DNA of 64,000 bases from Bacteroidaceae bacterium (GCA_016286165.1 JAEESE010000012.1:1-64000), one strand, 5' to 3'. Positions 17,414 through 27,533 are shown, numbered from the stretch's first letter. Notes: a model not told the origin generated them from the letters alone. A program made the numbers and translations.

Positions 17414-18745
17414 ATGAAAAGACTTATTTGCTTAGGACTGGCATCATTATTTGCGCTCATGCTATTTGCTCAGATTGGAACGCGTTTCCCTTCGGAGCGT
17501 AAAGTAATCAACGACCCTAAGACTGGAATAGAATTGGTATTCCTGACAAGTAAAAGCGGAACGGGCGATTCCAAGATCTATCAGACCCATAACCAATGGA
17601 CGTCCGACGGCAAGTGGGTAATCTTCCGCTCAGACCGTGTCAAGGGCGAAGCGATGGCCGTGAACGAGGAAACGGGCGACATAGTGCAAGTGACAGAAGG
17701 CGGCTACACGGGCATGCTCTGCGTGGCGCGTAAGTCCATGCATCTATACATCATGCGTGTGGCTAAAGATAAAAAAGGTACGCGCACGGGAATGGAAGTA
17801 GTGGAGATTGATTTGGATCGCCTGTTTACCGATTCGGAGGCCGGCAAGCTTAATAAGAAAGATGCCTACGAGCGAATATGCGGCGTCATCCCTGCAGAGA
17901 TGTGCAGTGAGGGTGACATGGCACTCGACGGTAGCGAAGAGATGGTCTATTTCCGTCTGGATAAGGAGTTCGCACGCAAATATCCCATTGCAGAGCAGAT
18001 ATCACCAAATTTCGGGCCGCGCAATATGGGAGCCGGCCCTGGAGGCATAGGCAAGATGGACCTCAAGACAGGAAAGAGCGAGCCGGTAGTGGCCGTTCAC
18101 TTCAAGGTGGGACATATTCAGGGCAATCCATGGCATCCCGGTGAGGTGATCTTCTGCTGGGAAACAGGAGGTAAGGCTCCGCAGCGCACGTGGATATGCA
18201 ATGCCGACGGCACAGGTCTACGTCCCATCTACCGCGAGACGGAGCACGACTGGGTGACTCATGAGGCTGTGATAAGCGAGGATGAGTTGGTTATTGCAAT
18301 CATAGGCCACAGACCAATCAATAGGGGAGAGCAGAAGAAGATAGACGGGTTGGAGTCCTTCGCCACCTCCGACGACTGGGGACCTTCGGGTACCAAGGAG
18401 TACGCCACGGGCATTGCCGTGGTGAATATGCGTACCCACGAGCTGACGTTGGAAGGACAAGTGCCAGGCGATAATTTCTGGCATGTAGCAGGTTCGCAGG
18501 ACGGACACTGGGTGGCAGGCGACGACTTTGCCCGTGAGTTATGGCTCATCGACCGCCATACCGGTGAGCGCATCCTGCTCACTGCCGGACACAAGACCAC
18601 GGCACGCGACCATGTTCACCCAACCTTCAAACCCGACGGCACGGAAATAGAGATTCAATCGGCCATGCTCTCGGAGGATGGACGTTCGATGAATATATGT
18701 GTGGTTCGCTTGCCCAAGTATCTTGTGGACAGGTATAAGAGGTAG
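17414..18745 (+). CDS. oligogalacturonate lyase-like protein (PL22 type) with signal peptide
   Basis: The track starts at 17318, upstream of the -7 box. The ATG at 17414 gives MKRLICLGLASLFALMLFAQ, a good signal peptide, and 443 residues. The body is a seven-bladed-propeller sequence of the PL22 type: FPSERKVINDPKTGIELVFL at the start, SDGKWVIFRSDR, and later WHPGEVIFCWETGGK and EHDWVTHEAVISEDEL. The histidines of the last two resemble the metal-binding site region of oligogalacturonate lyases, which cleave short unsaturated pectin fragments by beta-elimination. Known members such as Ogl are cytoplasmic; a signal peptide here implies periplasmic action. The following GH28 gene supports a pectin role. 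The family assignment is by motif memory, so the exact substrate is uncertain. Confidence 0.72.
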   Translation: MKRLICLGLASLFALMLFAQIGTRFPSERKVINDPKTGIELVFLTSKSGTGDSKIYQTHNQWTSDGKWVIFRSDRVKGEAMAVNEETGDIVQVTEGGYTGMLCVARKSMHLYIMRVAKDKKGTRTGMEVVEIDLDRLFTDSEAGKLNKKDAYERICGVIPAEMCSEGDMALDGSEEMVYFRLDKEFARKYPIAEQISPNFGPRNMGAGPGGIGKMDLKTGKSEPVVAVHFKVGHIQGNPWHPGEVIFCWETGGKAPQRTWICNADGTGLRPIYRETEHDWVTHEAVISEDELVIAIIGHRPINRGEQKKIDGLESFATSDDWGPSGTKEYATGIAVVNMRTHELTLEGQVPGDNFWHVAGSQDGHWVAGDDFARELWLIDRHTGERILLTAGHKTTARDHVHPTFKPDGTEIEIQSAMLSEDGRSMNICVVRLPKYLVDRYKR

Positions 18746-18777
18746 AAGACCGTTCAAACACGAATCATTAAGACGAA

Positions 18778-20313
18778 ATGGGAACGACGACGGCATACAA
18801 GGCAACGTGGTGTACAAGGTGCTTTTTGCCCTTGTTCATGTTTGCCTTATTGCCTTTCAGCTCGTCAGCCCAGACTGCCAAGACCGCTGAAGCAGTGTAC
18901 GACGTACATAATTTCGGTGCAGTGGGCGACGGCATACATATTGATTCGCCTGCCATAAACGCAGCCATAGAGCAGGCTGCACACAGCGGCGGTAAGGCTA
19001 CGGTGGTGCTGCGTGGTGGTACGTTCCTCTGCTACAGCCTGCATCTAAAGAGCAACGTGACGCTTCGCATCGAAGGCGACGCCGTGCTGAAAGCTGCTGC
19101 TCCAACGGAAACCGAGGGGTACGACGAGGCTGAGCCTAACGGCTCACAGTATCAGGACTTCGGCCATAGTCATTGGCACAATTCGCTCGTTTGGGGCGAG
19201 AAGCTCCATGACGTAGTGCTTGAAGGTGACGGGCTCATCGACGGCACCGACGTGCTGACACGCGGTGGTCAGCGCAAGAGTGCCAGCGGACAGACCACCG
19301 CCAATAAGGCTGTGGCGCTGCGCGATTGTCAGCGAGTCACCATCCGTGGGCTTCGCTTTCTCAACTGCGGGCACTTTGCCTTGCTGCTGACGGGAGTAGA
19401 CAATCTGCTGATAGAAGATGTAATGGTCGACAGCAACCGCGACGGCATCGATATAGACTGCTGCGAAGACGTGACGGTACGTCGTTGTAGAGTGAATACC
19501 ATAAACGACGATGCCATAGTTCTGAAATGCTCTTATGCTCTGGGATGGCCGAAACCGACTCAGCACGTAGTGATAGAGGATTGCCACGTGAGCGGTTTCG
19601 ATGTTGGTTCGTTGCTTGACGGTACTTGCACGTCACTCACCGCCAAAGCCCCCGATGGCGACGGGCCTACAGGTCGCATCAAGCTCGGAACAGAGAGTAA
19701 CGGAGGTTTCAAGCACATCGTAATTCGACGCTGCACATTCACACATTGTCGTGGGCTGGCATTGGAAACGGTAGACGGTGCACCTATGGAGCACGTCAAG
19801 GTAGACAATATCAAGATGCACGACATTTGCAACGCGCCTATATACATTCGTCTGGGCAGTCGGCAACGGGCACCTGAGGGTTTCCGTCATTCCACCGTCA
19901 GCGACATCAGCATAACCAATCTCAGCGCAACAGATGTCGACAGCCGTTATGCCAGTCTGATTATGGGAACCGAAGGTCACAGGATAAAGAATGTGCGGCT
20001 AAGCGATATCAACGTTCAATACCGAGGTGGTCTGACATTGACTGACGTAAAGGAGCAACGGGGCACTAATCCTTTTTTCTTCGCCGGCAGCACTCAGGCT
20101 TCAGTCAATCGAGGCAGCGAACGAGACGGCTATCCGGAGCCCTCGGCTCACGGCATACAACCAGCCTGGGGGCTCTCTATCAGTCATGCCGAGAAGCTTA
20201 GGCTGAAGGACATACACATGACTACCCTGCGCCACGATGAGCGACAGGCTGTTTTCACCTTCGACGTTAGTAAAGTGCGTTTCAAGCGCCTCACGACAAT
20301 CAATCACGACTGA
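18778..20313 (+). CDS. GH28 polygalacturonase-type enzyme
   Basis: This 511-residue protein has a signal peptide (FLPLFMFALLPFSSSAQ) and a right-handed beta-helix fold. The GH28 signatures are present: VHNFGAVGDGIHIDSPAI near the start, NRDGIDIDCCEDV, then INDDAIVLKC, and GRIKLGTESNGG corresponding to the family's RIK motif. The paired aspartates in DGIDI and NDDA are the expected catalytic acids. It would hydrolyse galacturonan or rhamnogalacturonan oligosaccharides in the periplasm. It is 32 bases downstream of the PL22-like gene, and its TGA overlaps the ATG of the hybrid sensor by one base, so the three form an operon with translational coupling. Confidence 0.92.
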   Translation: MGTTTAYKATWCTRCFLPLFMFALLPFSSSAQTAKTAEAVYDVHNFGAVGDGIHIDSPAINAAIEQAAHSGGKATVVLRGGTFLCYSLHLKSNVTLRIEGDAVLKAAAPTETEGYDEAEPNGSQYQDFGHSHWHNSLVWGEKLHDVVLEGDGLIDGTDVLTRGGQRKSASGQTTANKAVALRDCQRVTIRGLRFLNCGHFALLLTGVDNLLIEDVMVDSNRDGIDIDCCEDVTVRRCRVNTINDDAIVLKCSYALGWPKPTQHVVIEDCHVSGFDVGSLLDGTCTSLTAKAPDGDGPTGRIKLGTESNGGFKHIVIRRCTFTHCRGLALETVDGAPMEHVKVDNIKMHDICNAPIYIRLGSRQRAPEGFRHSTVSDISITNLSATDVDSRYASLIMGTEGHRIKNVRLSDINVQYRGGLTLTDVKEQRGTNPFFFAGSTQASVNRGSERDGYPEPSAHGIQPAWGLSISHAEKLRLKDIHMTTLRHDERQAVFTFDVSKVRFKRLTTINHD

Positions 20314-23300
20314 TGAAGAAACTACTTTTCATATTACTGCTGTCGGCAAGCTCCCTGAGGGCGATGGACTATTTCCACAAGCAGATAAACGTAGCGAACG
20401 GCTTGTCAAATAATCAGGTGCTTTGCCTTGCTACCGACAACGAAGGCTATATCTGGGTGGGAACCGAGGCCGGACTCAACCGTATAGCAGCCGGCGTATG
20501 CACGCGTATGCACAGGCCTGAGCAGTGGTACCACGGAACGCGAGGCGACAGCGAGAAGGTGGTATCACTCCACTACGACGCACCAAGCAGCACCCTCTTC
20601 GTGGGCACTGAAAGCGGGCTCGATATCGTAGATAGTCGGACAGGTGCCTACCGCCTGAATATCCTTGGCGACAGTCTGCTCAATTTCAGTGTACAGGATA
20701 TAGCCACCGACCATCGCGGAGGCGTATGGCTGTTCTACGACAATGGTCAGGTGCAGCACCTGGACTGCGCAGATCTAAAGGTCGCAACGTCGCCTGTGAG
20801 ATTCGAGAAGGGATGCCGCAGCGGACTCGACGACGGCAAAGGACATCTGTACATAGGCCACAGCAAAGGCGGCATGAGCATAGTGGATTATAGCACTGGT
20901 AAATCGAAGGCCGCCTTCGTACACGAACACGGTAACAGCCGGAGTATACCAGGCGACAACGTGCGACGTATCTTACAAGACAGCCACGGCCGCATATGGG
21001 TAGGCACAGACCACGGCTTGGCACTCTTCAATCCTGCCGCCGCCACTTTTCAGGAGGTACGCCATGCCGACACTCCTTACGACGATAACGTGTTCGACCT
21101 AATGGAGATGAACGACGGCCGATTGCTGGTGGCCATGGATGTGGGCGGCATCGGCATCGTTGACAGCCGCGCTTTGGAATACACCGAAGATGCGCCCGTT
21201 GAGTTGTCGTCGCTCAACACACGTTGCTTGCTGCTGGATCGCCATGGCAACGTTTGGGTGGGTAGCCATAGCACTGGCATCGATTTCCTCTCGGACAAGG
21301 AAGCTCTCTTCCACCAGCTGCCTTATAGAAACACCTCAGGACGTAGGCAAGCCGTGAATGCCATCACGGCCGACGGCCAGGGCCGACTATGGGTTAACGG
21401 CGAGGACGAGTTGAGCCTGTGGCAGGACGCTACGTGTCTGGGGTCGTGGCCTATCAGCGGACTGCGCAACCGTGCTCACTCCTTTGCAAGAACCATGATG
21501 GCCGACCGTAAGGGACGGGTGTGGATGGGTATGGAGGACGAGGGCGTCATACGTTTTGACCCTCATACGCAGCGATTCGAACGAATAGATATCGGCTATG
21601 ACGCTCCTGACATACATAGCTTCTTCGAAGACGACGACGGCAGCGTATGGATAGGCAGCCAATTCGGGATATGCGTCTACCGCGACGGCATAGTCAGTCA
21701 TGCCGATAATATCGACGACATAACACGCAAGGCACCTGTCACCAGCTTCATCAGATTCGGCAAGGTGATGCTGATGGCAACGCAAGGCAATGGCGTGGTT
21801 CTTTACAACACCGACACTGGCACTAGCCGACAGTTGCATATGGCCGACGGCTTGCCCACTGAGAATATCAATCAGGCGTTACCCGACGGCAACGGGGGTT
21901 TTTGGCTTGCCACGAACAAGGGAATCGTACTCTTGTCGGACATCACCAACAGCGCTAAGGTCCTTTGCTTCGACGACCGCCATGGATTGGCAGATAACCA
22001 GGTGCAGGCAATAGCCATAGACCGGCAGGGTCGTCTGTGGGCCAGCACCTTCACGTGCATTTCATGCCTCGACCATTCGGCAGAAAGAGGCCTGCTGCCA
22101 GCGGCAAGCGCTAACGATAAGGAGTGGCATTGTCACAATTTCACCGGCCATGCGCAAGTGTCCACCGGCGGCTTTGTGGCAGGGTCCGTAGCGCAGACAG
22201 CCGACGGACAGATAGCTTTTGGCTCGTCGGGCGGAGTATGTTTTGTACGTCCTGACCTTTACGTCGTAGGCTACGAAGCCGTACAGCCTAAGATAGCGAT
22301 ATGCAATATCTATCAGCCTACAGCCGAAGGAACAGCCACCATAGGCCTGTTTCCCGGTACCGACGGACGAATAGAACTGACTCACAGACAGAATACTTTG
22401 CAGATTGTGGCCACGGTGGATAACTACGCTCAGTGGGACTTCGTGGATATGGCTTACAAGATGAAGGGGTTGGAGGACAAGTGGTACGATATGAACGACA
22501 TGATGGAAGTGTCGTTTCGCAGTTTGCCGCCAGGCCGATACACATTCCTGCTGCGTGCCAAGTTGAAAAACCAGAATTGGGATTCGGCCAGCGAGACAAA
22601 GCTCGCTATAGTCATAGCGCCGCCCTTCTGGCTCTCATGGTGGGCATGGCTGATATATGCCATAGCGGCTGTCAGCACATTATGGTATATGTCCAAGTCC
22701 TACAAACGCCATCTGGCTCTACAGAACTCTTTGGAACTGGCACGGCGCGAGGGCATTCAAAAACAAGAACTCAACGAAGAGCGACTACGCTTCTTCACTA
22801 ATATCACGCATGAGCTGCGCACTCCGCTGACACTCATTCTGGGACCGCTCGAGGACCTTGCGGCCGACAGTACACTCTCCACAGGCAGCCGACGTAAGGT
22901 GGAACTGATAAACCGTAGTGCAGACCGTCTGCGCGACCTTATCAACCAGATACTCGAATTCCGCAAGACGGAAACACAAAACCGACGCCTCACGGTGGCC
23001 AAGGGCGACATCGGACAGTTTGTGAGGGAGATGGTACTCAATTACAAGGAACTGAACCGCAACAGCAACGTGGAAATAAGATACCGCCAGCAAGGTAACC
23101 TTCCGGCCGTGTATTTTGATTCCGAGGTAGTGTCCACTGTGGTCAACAACCTGCTTTCCAATGCAATGAAATATACCGAGAAGGGTAGCATCGACGTGGC
23201 GGTGGAAACAAACGACGAGCAGCAACTGCTTATTCGTGTTGCCGACACAGGTCACGGCATATCAGCCGAAGCACTGCCGCATATATTTGACCGATATTAC

Positions 23301-24323
23301 CAAGCGAAAGGTGAACATCAAGCTTCGGGCACGGGAATCGGACTGGCATTGGTCAAAGCCTTAGCCGACCTGCATGAAGCGCAGATAGCGGTTCAGAGTC
23401 AGGAGGGACGCGGATGTGAGTTCACGCTGGCATTATCTGTCCACAACACATACCCCAATGCATTGCACAAAGAAGATGCACACACTGATACGCCAACCTT
23501 GAAAACAGAGAAACACAACGAAGGTGAGCCGGCTGAGGAGGAGCGTCCACAGCTGCTCATCGTCGAGGATAATGACGATATCCGTCAGTATATCGTTGAA
23601 GCCTTGTGCAACGACTATCGGATTCTGGAAGCCAGGAACGGACTGGAGGGAGCTGCTTTAGCCAATGAGCATCTGCCCGACCTGATTGTCAGCGATATAA
23701 TGATGCCTCAGATGAACGGCATTCAGATGACGCATCAACTCAAGGACAGCTTACAAACAAGCCACATCCCAATTATTCTGCTCACCGCTAAGGATACCGA
23801 CGAGGACAAGGAAGAAGGCTACGACAGCGGTGCGGATTCATACCTGACCAAACCTTTTACCGCCAAACTCCTTATCAGCCGAATAAGAAATCTTCTGGCA
23901 AACCGTCGTAGGCTCGCAGAACAACTAAGCAGTAACGGTGTTGAAAGCCTCGCCGTTGACCTTTCATCACCGCAAAACACCCTCAGCCGTCTCGACCATG
24001 ACTTCCTTGTACGACTCGATGCCATAGTACAGGAGCATATCATGAAAACCGATATCGATATGGGATTCCTTACCGACAAGATGGCAATGAGCCACAGCAC
24101 TTTCTACCGCAAGATAAAGGCGCTCACAGGCCTTACTGCCCAGGAGTATGTGCGCAAGCAGCGCCTTCGTCATTGCTATAAGCTGCTACAAAGCGGTGAT
24201 TACAATGTCACTGAGGCCGCTATGATGACAGGCTTCAACCAAATGGCTCATTTCCGCGAAGTCTTCAAAAAGGAATTCGGTGTACTGCCATCTGAAGTGG
24301 CGAAAAAGGGAACGGTAGAGTAA
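20313..24323 (+). CDS. hybrid two-component system sensor/regulator (HTCS)
   Basis: This 1336-residue one-protein signalling system is of the type that controls polysaccharide use in Bacteroidales. A signal peptide is followed by periplasmic two-component propeller blades (NEGYIWVGTEAGLNRI and many similar repeats) to about residue 680 and a Y_Y_Y-type domain. A membrane segment (WLSWWAWLIYAIAAVSTLWYM) sits near 773-795. The kinase H-box is NITHELRTPL with His near 833, and the ATPase region has DTGHGIS and GTGIGLALVKAL. The receiver starts at LLIVEDNDD (about 1079) with its phospho-acceptor Asp in SDIMMPQMNG near 1128. An AraC-type DNA-binding domain ends the protein. It is coupled to the GH28 gene by a one-base overlap, so it most likely senses a pectin-derived oligosaccharide. 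All catalytic motifs look intact. Confidence 0.96.
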   Translation: MKKLLFILLLSASSLRAMDYFHKQINVANGLSNNQVLCLATDNEGYIWVGTEAGLNRIAAGVCTRMHRPEQWYHGTRGDSEKVVSLHYDAPSSTLFVGTESGLDIVDSRTGAYRLNILGDSLLNFSVQDIATDHRGGVWLFYDNGQVQHLDCADLKVATSPVRFEKGCRSGLDDGKGHLYIGHSKGGMSIVDYSTGKSKAAFVHEHGNSRSIPGDNVRRILQDSHGRIWVGTDHGLALFNPAAATFQEVRHADTPYDDNVFDLMEMNDGRLLVAMDVGGIGIVDSRALEYTEDAPVELSSLNTRCLLLDRHGNVWVGSHSTGIDFLSDKEALFHQLPYRNTSGRRQAVNAITADGQGRLWVNGEDELSLWQDATCLGSWPISGLRNRAHSFARTMMADRKGRVWMGMEDEGVIRFDPHTQRFERIDIGYDAPDIHSFFEDDDGSVWIGSQFGICVYRDGIVSHADNIDDITRKAPVTSFIRFGKVMLMATQGNGVVLYNTDTGTSRQLHMADGLPTENINQALPDGNGGFWLATNKGIVLLSDITNSAKVLCFDDRHGLADNQVQAIAIDRQGRLWASTFTCISCLDHSAERGLLPAASANDKEWHCHNFTGHAQVSTGGFVAGSVAQTADGQIAFGSSGGVCFVRPDLYVVGYEAVQPKIAICNIYQPTAEGTATIGLFPGTDGRIELTHRQNTLQIVATVDNYAQWDFVDMAYKMKGLEDKWYDMNDMMEVSFRSLPPGRYTFLLRAKLKNQNWDSASETKLAIVIAPPFWLSWWAWLIYAIAAVSTLWYMSKSYKRHLALQNSLELARREGIQKQELNEERLRFFTNITHELRTPLTLILGPLEDLAADSTLSTGSRRKVELINRSADRLRDLINQILEFRKTETQNRRLTVAKGDIGQFVREMVLNYKELNRNSNVEIRYRQQGNLPAVYFDSEVVSTVVNNLLSNAMKYTEKGSIDVAVETNDEQQLLIRVADTGHGISAEALPHIFDRYYQAKGEHQASGTGIGLALVKALADLHEAQIAVQSQEGRGCEFTLALSVHNTYPNALHKEDAHTDTPTLKTEKHNEGEPAEEERPQLLIVEDNDDIRQYIVEALCNDYRILEARNGLEGAALANEHLPDLIVSDIMMPQMNGIQMTHQLKDSLQTSHIPIILLTAKDTDEDKEEGYDSGADSYLTKPFTAKLLISRIRNLLANRRRLAEQLSSNGVESLAVDLSSPQNTLSRLDHDFLVRLDAIVQEHIMKTDIDMGFLTDKMAMSHSTFYRKIKALTGLTAQEYVRKQRLRHCYKLLQSGDYNVTEAAMMTGFNQMAHFREVFKKEFGVLPSEVAKKGTVE

Positions 24324-24398
24324 TACCTTTGTGCCAAGTGCTATGTTGTTGCCAATGCTTTTGCCCTTTCAGGCCGCTCAACACAAATTGCGAATCTT

Positions 24399-24439
24399 AA
24401 AGCCTGCCATCGAGAATGCTTAGCTCGGTGGCAGGCTTT
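24399..24439. terminator. bidirectional hairpin terminator
   Basis: AAAGCCTGCCA pairs perfectly with TGGCAGGCTTT across a 19-base loop. It lies between the converging HTCS and sugar kinase genes and could end transcripts from both sides. Confidence 0.8.
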
Positions 24440-24472
24440 GTGATGAAATACCTATGTGGGTATCTGTGTGGG

Positions 24473-25357
24473 TTATGCCTTCAGTTCGTCGGGCACTACG
24501 GGCATGGCGCCGTTCTGAGTGCAGACGAAGGCACTGACACGGACAGCGGTGCGGTGGGCTTCGGGCACGGACTTGCCATTGAGGATGCTACCTACGAAGG
24601 AGCCTGTGAAGGAGTCGCCGGCGCCTACGGTGTCGGCCACCGTGACCTTAGGAGTCTCCTGGAACGATACTGCACCGGGGGTGAAGACGTAGGAACCGTT
24701 GGTGCCGCAAGTGAGCACGAGCATGTCGAGGTTGTACTTGCCCAGGATGAGCCAGCACTTGTTCTCGATGTCGAGACCAGGATAGCCGAACATACGACCG
24801 ATGAGCACGAGCTCCTCGTCGTTGATCTTTAGGATATTGCAGCGACGGATGCTCTCTTGGATGATTTCCTTGGTGTAGAACTGCTGGCGCAGGTTGATGT
24901 CGAAGATCTTGAGGCAGTCGTCGGGTGTAGCGTCGAGGAACTTCTGTATGGTGGTACGGCTTACGATGTTGCGCTGTGCGAGCGAGCCGAAGCAGACGGC
25001 ACGACAGTTGCGGGCTATGGCAGCGATATCATCATCGAACGGAATATTGTCCCAAGCTACGTTTTCCTTGATGTCGTAGGTGGGGATACCGCCCTCAGCA
25101 AGGGTAACCTGTACGGTGCCTGTGGGGTAGGGCACACGTGGCAGCAGGTCGTTTAGATTGTGCTCGCGCAGTGCCTCGATGGTCTCCTCGGCCAGTGCAT
25201 CCTCGCCCAGGGCGCTGATGGCGATGGTGTTGTCGGAGCCCAGGAACTGTCCTGCATGGTAAGCGAAGTTGGCGGGTGCTCCGCCGAGTTTCTTGCCTTC
25301 GGGCAATACGTCCCAGAGGACTTCGCCAAGGCCTACTACAAATCTTTTCGTTTCCAT
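24473..25357 (-). CDS. PfkB-family sugar kinase (fructokinase-like)
   Basis: This 294-residue cytoplasmic kinase of the ribokinase/PfkB fold transfers phosphate from ATP to a sugar, probably fructose. The N-terminal GLGEVLWDVLPEGKKLGGAPANFAYH matches the fructokinase type. The C-terminal signature DTVGAGDSFTGSF (about residue 245) holds the catalytic aspartate in GAGD. The gene follows the carboxylesterase gene by 96 bases and probably belongs to the same transcript. Its own promoter was not recognised. Complete length with no missing motif. The link to pectin use is positional only. Confidence 0.9.
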   Translation of the reverse strand: METKRFVVGLGEVLWDVLPEGKKLGGAPANFAYHAGQFLGSDNTIAISALGEDALAEETIEALREHNLNDLLPRVPYPTGTVQVTLAEGGIPTYDIKENVAWDNIPFDDDIAAIARNCRAVCFGSLAQRNIVSRTTIQKFLDATPDDCLKIFDINLRQQFYTKEIIQESIRRCNILKINDEELVLIGRMFGYPGLDIENKCWLILGKYNLDMLVLTCGTNGSYVFTPGAVSFQETPKVTVADTVGAGDSFTGSFVGSILNGKSVPEAHRTAVRVSAFVCTQNGAMPVVPDELKA

Positions 25358-25453
25358 TTAGTTGTTTCTTTGACGAGGTCGATGCCGGCCTGACTATAGC
25401 ATCGATAAGGCCTCCTTCGGGATTGTGTTCAGAAATGAGATATGAAACAAGGG

Positions 25454-26941
25454 CTACGGTGTCATGAAGTCACCCATTACGGAGGCTTCCTTGTCCTCTT
25501 CGTCGAGTTTGAAGAGCATGAACTGTGGCTTCTCGGCTGTGCACGGCTCCCAGCCTAAAGCGTTATTCTCGCCATTAGGGTCACCGTATTTGGCGAAGTT
25601 GGTCCAGGCAGTGATCATCTTTTCAGAGAGGTCCCAGTCACCTTGTGTCCACGGTCGCCAGCAATGCTGGAGACTCTTAAATACAAACCAAAGGTCGCTG
25701 CTATGGAAGGCACCTTTGAGGCGGTCGGTGATTTCGGGGTGCTTGCCATCGTCGGGCAATGGGCGTGCGAACTCATAAGCCCATGCCTTGCGACCCTGTT
25801 CCTCTCTTACCTTGCAGAACTCTGCTATGCCAGGTCCCATTGACCCCATGTCGTTGAGCGTAAAACCAATCATATAGGGGACATCAGCTATGGTTCCTGC
25901 ACGGGCTGCATCATCAAAGGTCTTGGTGCAGACATAGCCGTCGACGATGGGGCGCATCATAAGGAAGACATCGTCCTTGGTAACCATGTTATAGAGTTGC
26001 CCTACGGTGTACATGATTTCTGTGGAGGCATGGCGCAGCTTGTCCAGATCCGTGAGGCCAGCCCAGTCCATGACTTTCTTAGTGGTGGCTTCGCTCTCGG
26101 CCAAAGTTGGATTGTAGAAGAAGAAACGGTTCATAGGTGTGGCAGGCTTGGCTTCCTCGCCATCCTTGGGAGGTATATTCAGACCGCCGCCGCTCATGAT
26201 GATTGCCTTATGGAAAAGGCCACGGGCTAAGGGTGATTCGCAAAGGGTTCGTACACTGCCGGCACCTGCACTCTGACCGAAGATCGTCACGTTGTCAGGG
26301 TCGCCTCCAAACTGAGCAATATTAGCTTTAATCCATTTCAGAGATTGTATCTGATCAAGGATGCCGTAGTTGCCGCTGACGTGGTTGGGACTTTCGGCTG
26401 ACAACTCGGGATAAGTCATGAAGCCGAAGATGCCGAGGCGATAATTGATGGAAACCAACACAACATCTTTAGAAGCCCATTCCTGTCCGTCGAATTCGGG
26501 TTCCGAGCCCCAACCTTCACGATAACCACCACCATGAATCCACAGGGCCACGGGGAGTTTTTTGTCGACTTGTCCGGGTGCTTTAGTCCAAACGTTTAGA
26601 TAGAGGCAATCTTCGCTATATGGCGCTTCGTCGCCGTAGCCCCATTCTGAAGCGTAGAAGCCGGGGTAGTGGACAGCTTGATAGCCGGGGTGTCCGAACT
26701 TGTCGCAGATACGAATGCTATCCCAAGGCACTACGGGCTGTGGCTCACGCCAACGAAGGTCGCCAATGGGCGGTGCGGCATAAGGAATACCTCGATAAAC
26801 GAATACACCTGGATTTTCGGCACGAACGCCTTGAATCTGACCACCTTCAATGGTTAAGATGGGGTTGTTGCTTTCGTCTTGTGATGTACAACTCACAAAC
26901 ATTGCCAATAAAGGCAATAACATAAAGATAATCTTTTTCAT
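25454..26941 (-). CDS. lipoprotein type-B carboxylesterase
   Basis: This 495-residue alpha/beta hydrolase is of the carboxylesterase (COesterase) family. The lipobox MFVSC predicts a membrane-anchored lipoprotein. The oxyanion region is WIHGGGYREG and the nucleophile serine sits in IFGQSAGAGSVR (GxSxG, about residue 226). The late HSSDLWFVF segment supplies the catalytic histidine region. It cleaves ester bonds, and in the neighbourhood of PL22 and GH28 genes an acetyl-, methyl- or feruloyl-esterase on plant polysaccharides is plausible but not shown. It lies 37 bases after the DUF3237 gene on the same strand. Confidence 0.88.
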   Translation of the reverse strand: MKKIIFMLLPLLAMFVSCTSQDESNNPILTIEGGQIQGVRAENPGVFVYRGIPYAAPPIGDLRWREPQPVVPWDSIRICDKFGHPGYQAVHYPGFYASEWGYGDEAPYSEDCLYLNVWTKAPGQVDKKLPVALWIHGGGYREGWGSEPEFDGQEWASKDVVLVSINYRLGIFGFMTYPELSAESPNHVSGNYGILDQIQSLKWIKANIAQFGGDPDNVTIFGQSAGAGSVRTLCESPLARGLFHKAIIMSGGGLNIPPKDGEEAKPATPMNRFFFYNPTLAESEATTKKVMDWAGLTDLDKLRHASTEIMYTVGQLYNMVTKDDVFLMMRPIVDGYVCTKTFDDAARAGTIADVPYMIGFTLNDMGSMGPGIAEFCKVREEQGRKAWAYEFARPLPDDGKHPEITDRLKGAFHSSDLWFVFKSLQHCWRPWTQGDWDLSEKMITAWTNFAKYGDPNGENNALGWEPCTAEKPQFMLFKLDEEDKEASVMGDFMTP

Positions 26942-26978
26942 AGTGAACTATAGTTAAAGTAGTTGTTTAAAACAAAGA

Positions 26979-27485
26979 TTACTTCACTTTCCACACGTTT
27001 AGCACGATACCTTTGAAGTCACTGCCGAAGGATGGCGCGCAGAGAAAGAGTGCGTTGTTAAGCCAGGCATACTTGCTGTCCTCTGGAGCTTCGAAGGTTG
27101 GAGCGCATTTGAAGTAAAACGAGGGAGTGCCATCGGGGTTCTTGCTACTGCTGATGATGCCTCGGTTGCGAATATGGATGAAAACGCCGTCGTCGGTCTT
27201 GATGCTGTAGATAGCCTCAAGTTCTGTACGGTTGCCCTTGGCTAACTGCCAGTCTGCGCCGCCGTTGAGGATTGTTCCTTTCAAGAGAGGGCCCTCGAAA
27301 GTGCCGCCGGTGATTGGAATAACTGTGCGTCGGCCGTGAGGCGTATCACCTACAACGTAAGGTGCATCAAGCGTGACCTTTAGTTGCATCACGAATTCCA
27401 TTTCTGGTGCCGGGGCAACGGTCTGTGCCTTAGCACTTGAGCCAAGCGTCAAGGCGAGTAAGAATGTCAATACAAGTCTTCTCAT
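26979..27485 (-). CDS. secreted DUF3237-family protein
   Basis: The track opens at 27713, but the first 76 codons lie upstream of a -7 box (27534-27541). The ATG at 27485 gives MRRLVLTFLLALTLGSSAKAQ, a signal peptide. The resulting 168-residue protein has the DUF3237 pattern: EFVMQLKVTLDAPYVVGDTPHGRRTVIPITGGTFEGP..., then GGADWQL, IRNRGI and FKCAPTFEAP...WLN. DUF3237 proteins are small beta-barrels of unsettled function. It heads the transcript with the carboxylesterase and the sugar kinase. Enzymatic activity cannot be stated. Confidence 0.82.
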   Translation of the reverse strand: MRRLVLTFLLALTLGSSAKAQTVAPAPEMEFVMQLKVTLDAPYVVGDTPHGRRTVIPITGGTFEGPLLKGTILNGGADWQLAKGNRTELEAIYSIKTDDGVFIHIRNRGIISSSKNPDGTPSFYFKCAPTFEAPEDSKYAWLNNALFLCAPSFGSDFKGIVLNVWKVK

Positions 27486-27533
27486 AGGAATATTCAGTTT
27501 AATTAGATTATCGGTATACAAACTTTCTGCCGG

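Noticed and set aside
17318-27485. Complete Sus-type polysaccharide utilisation locus
   Set aside because: No SusC (TonB-dependent) or SusD gene was found among the ORFs, so only a partial or unusual locus can be claimed.
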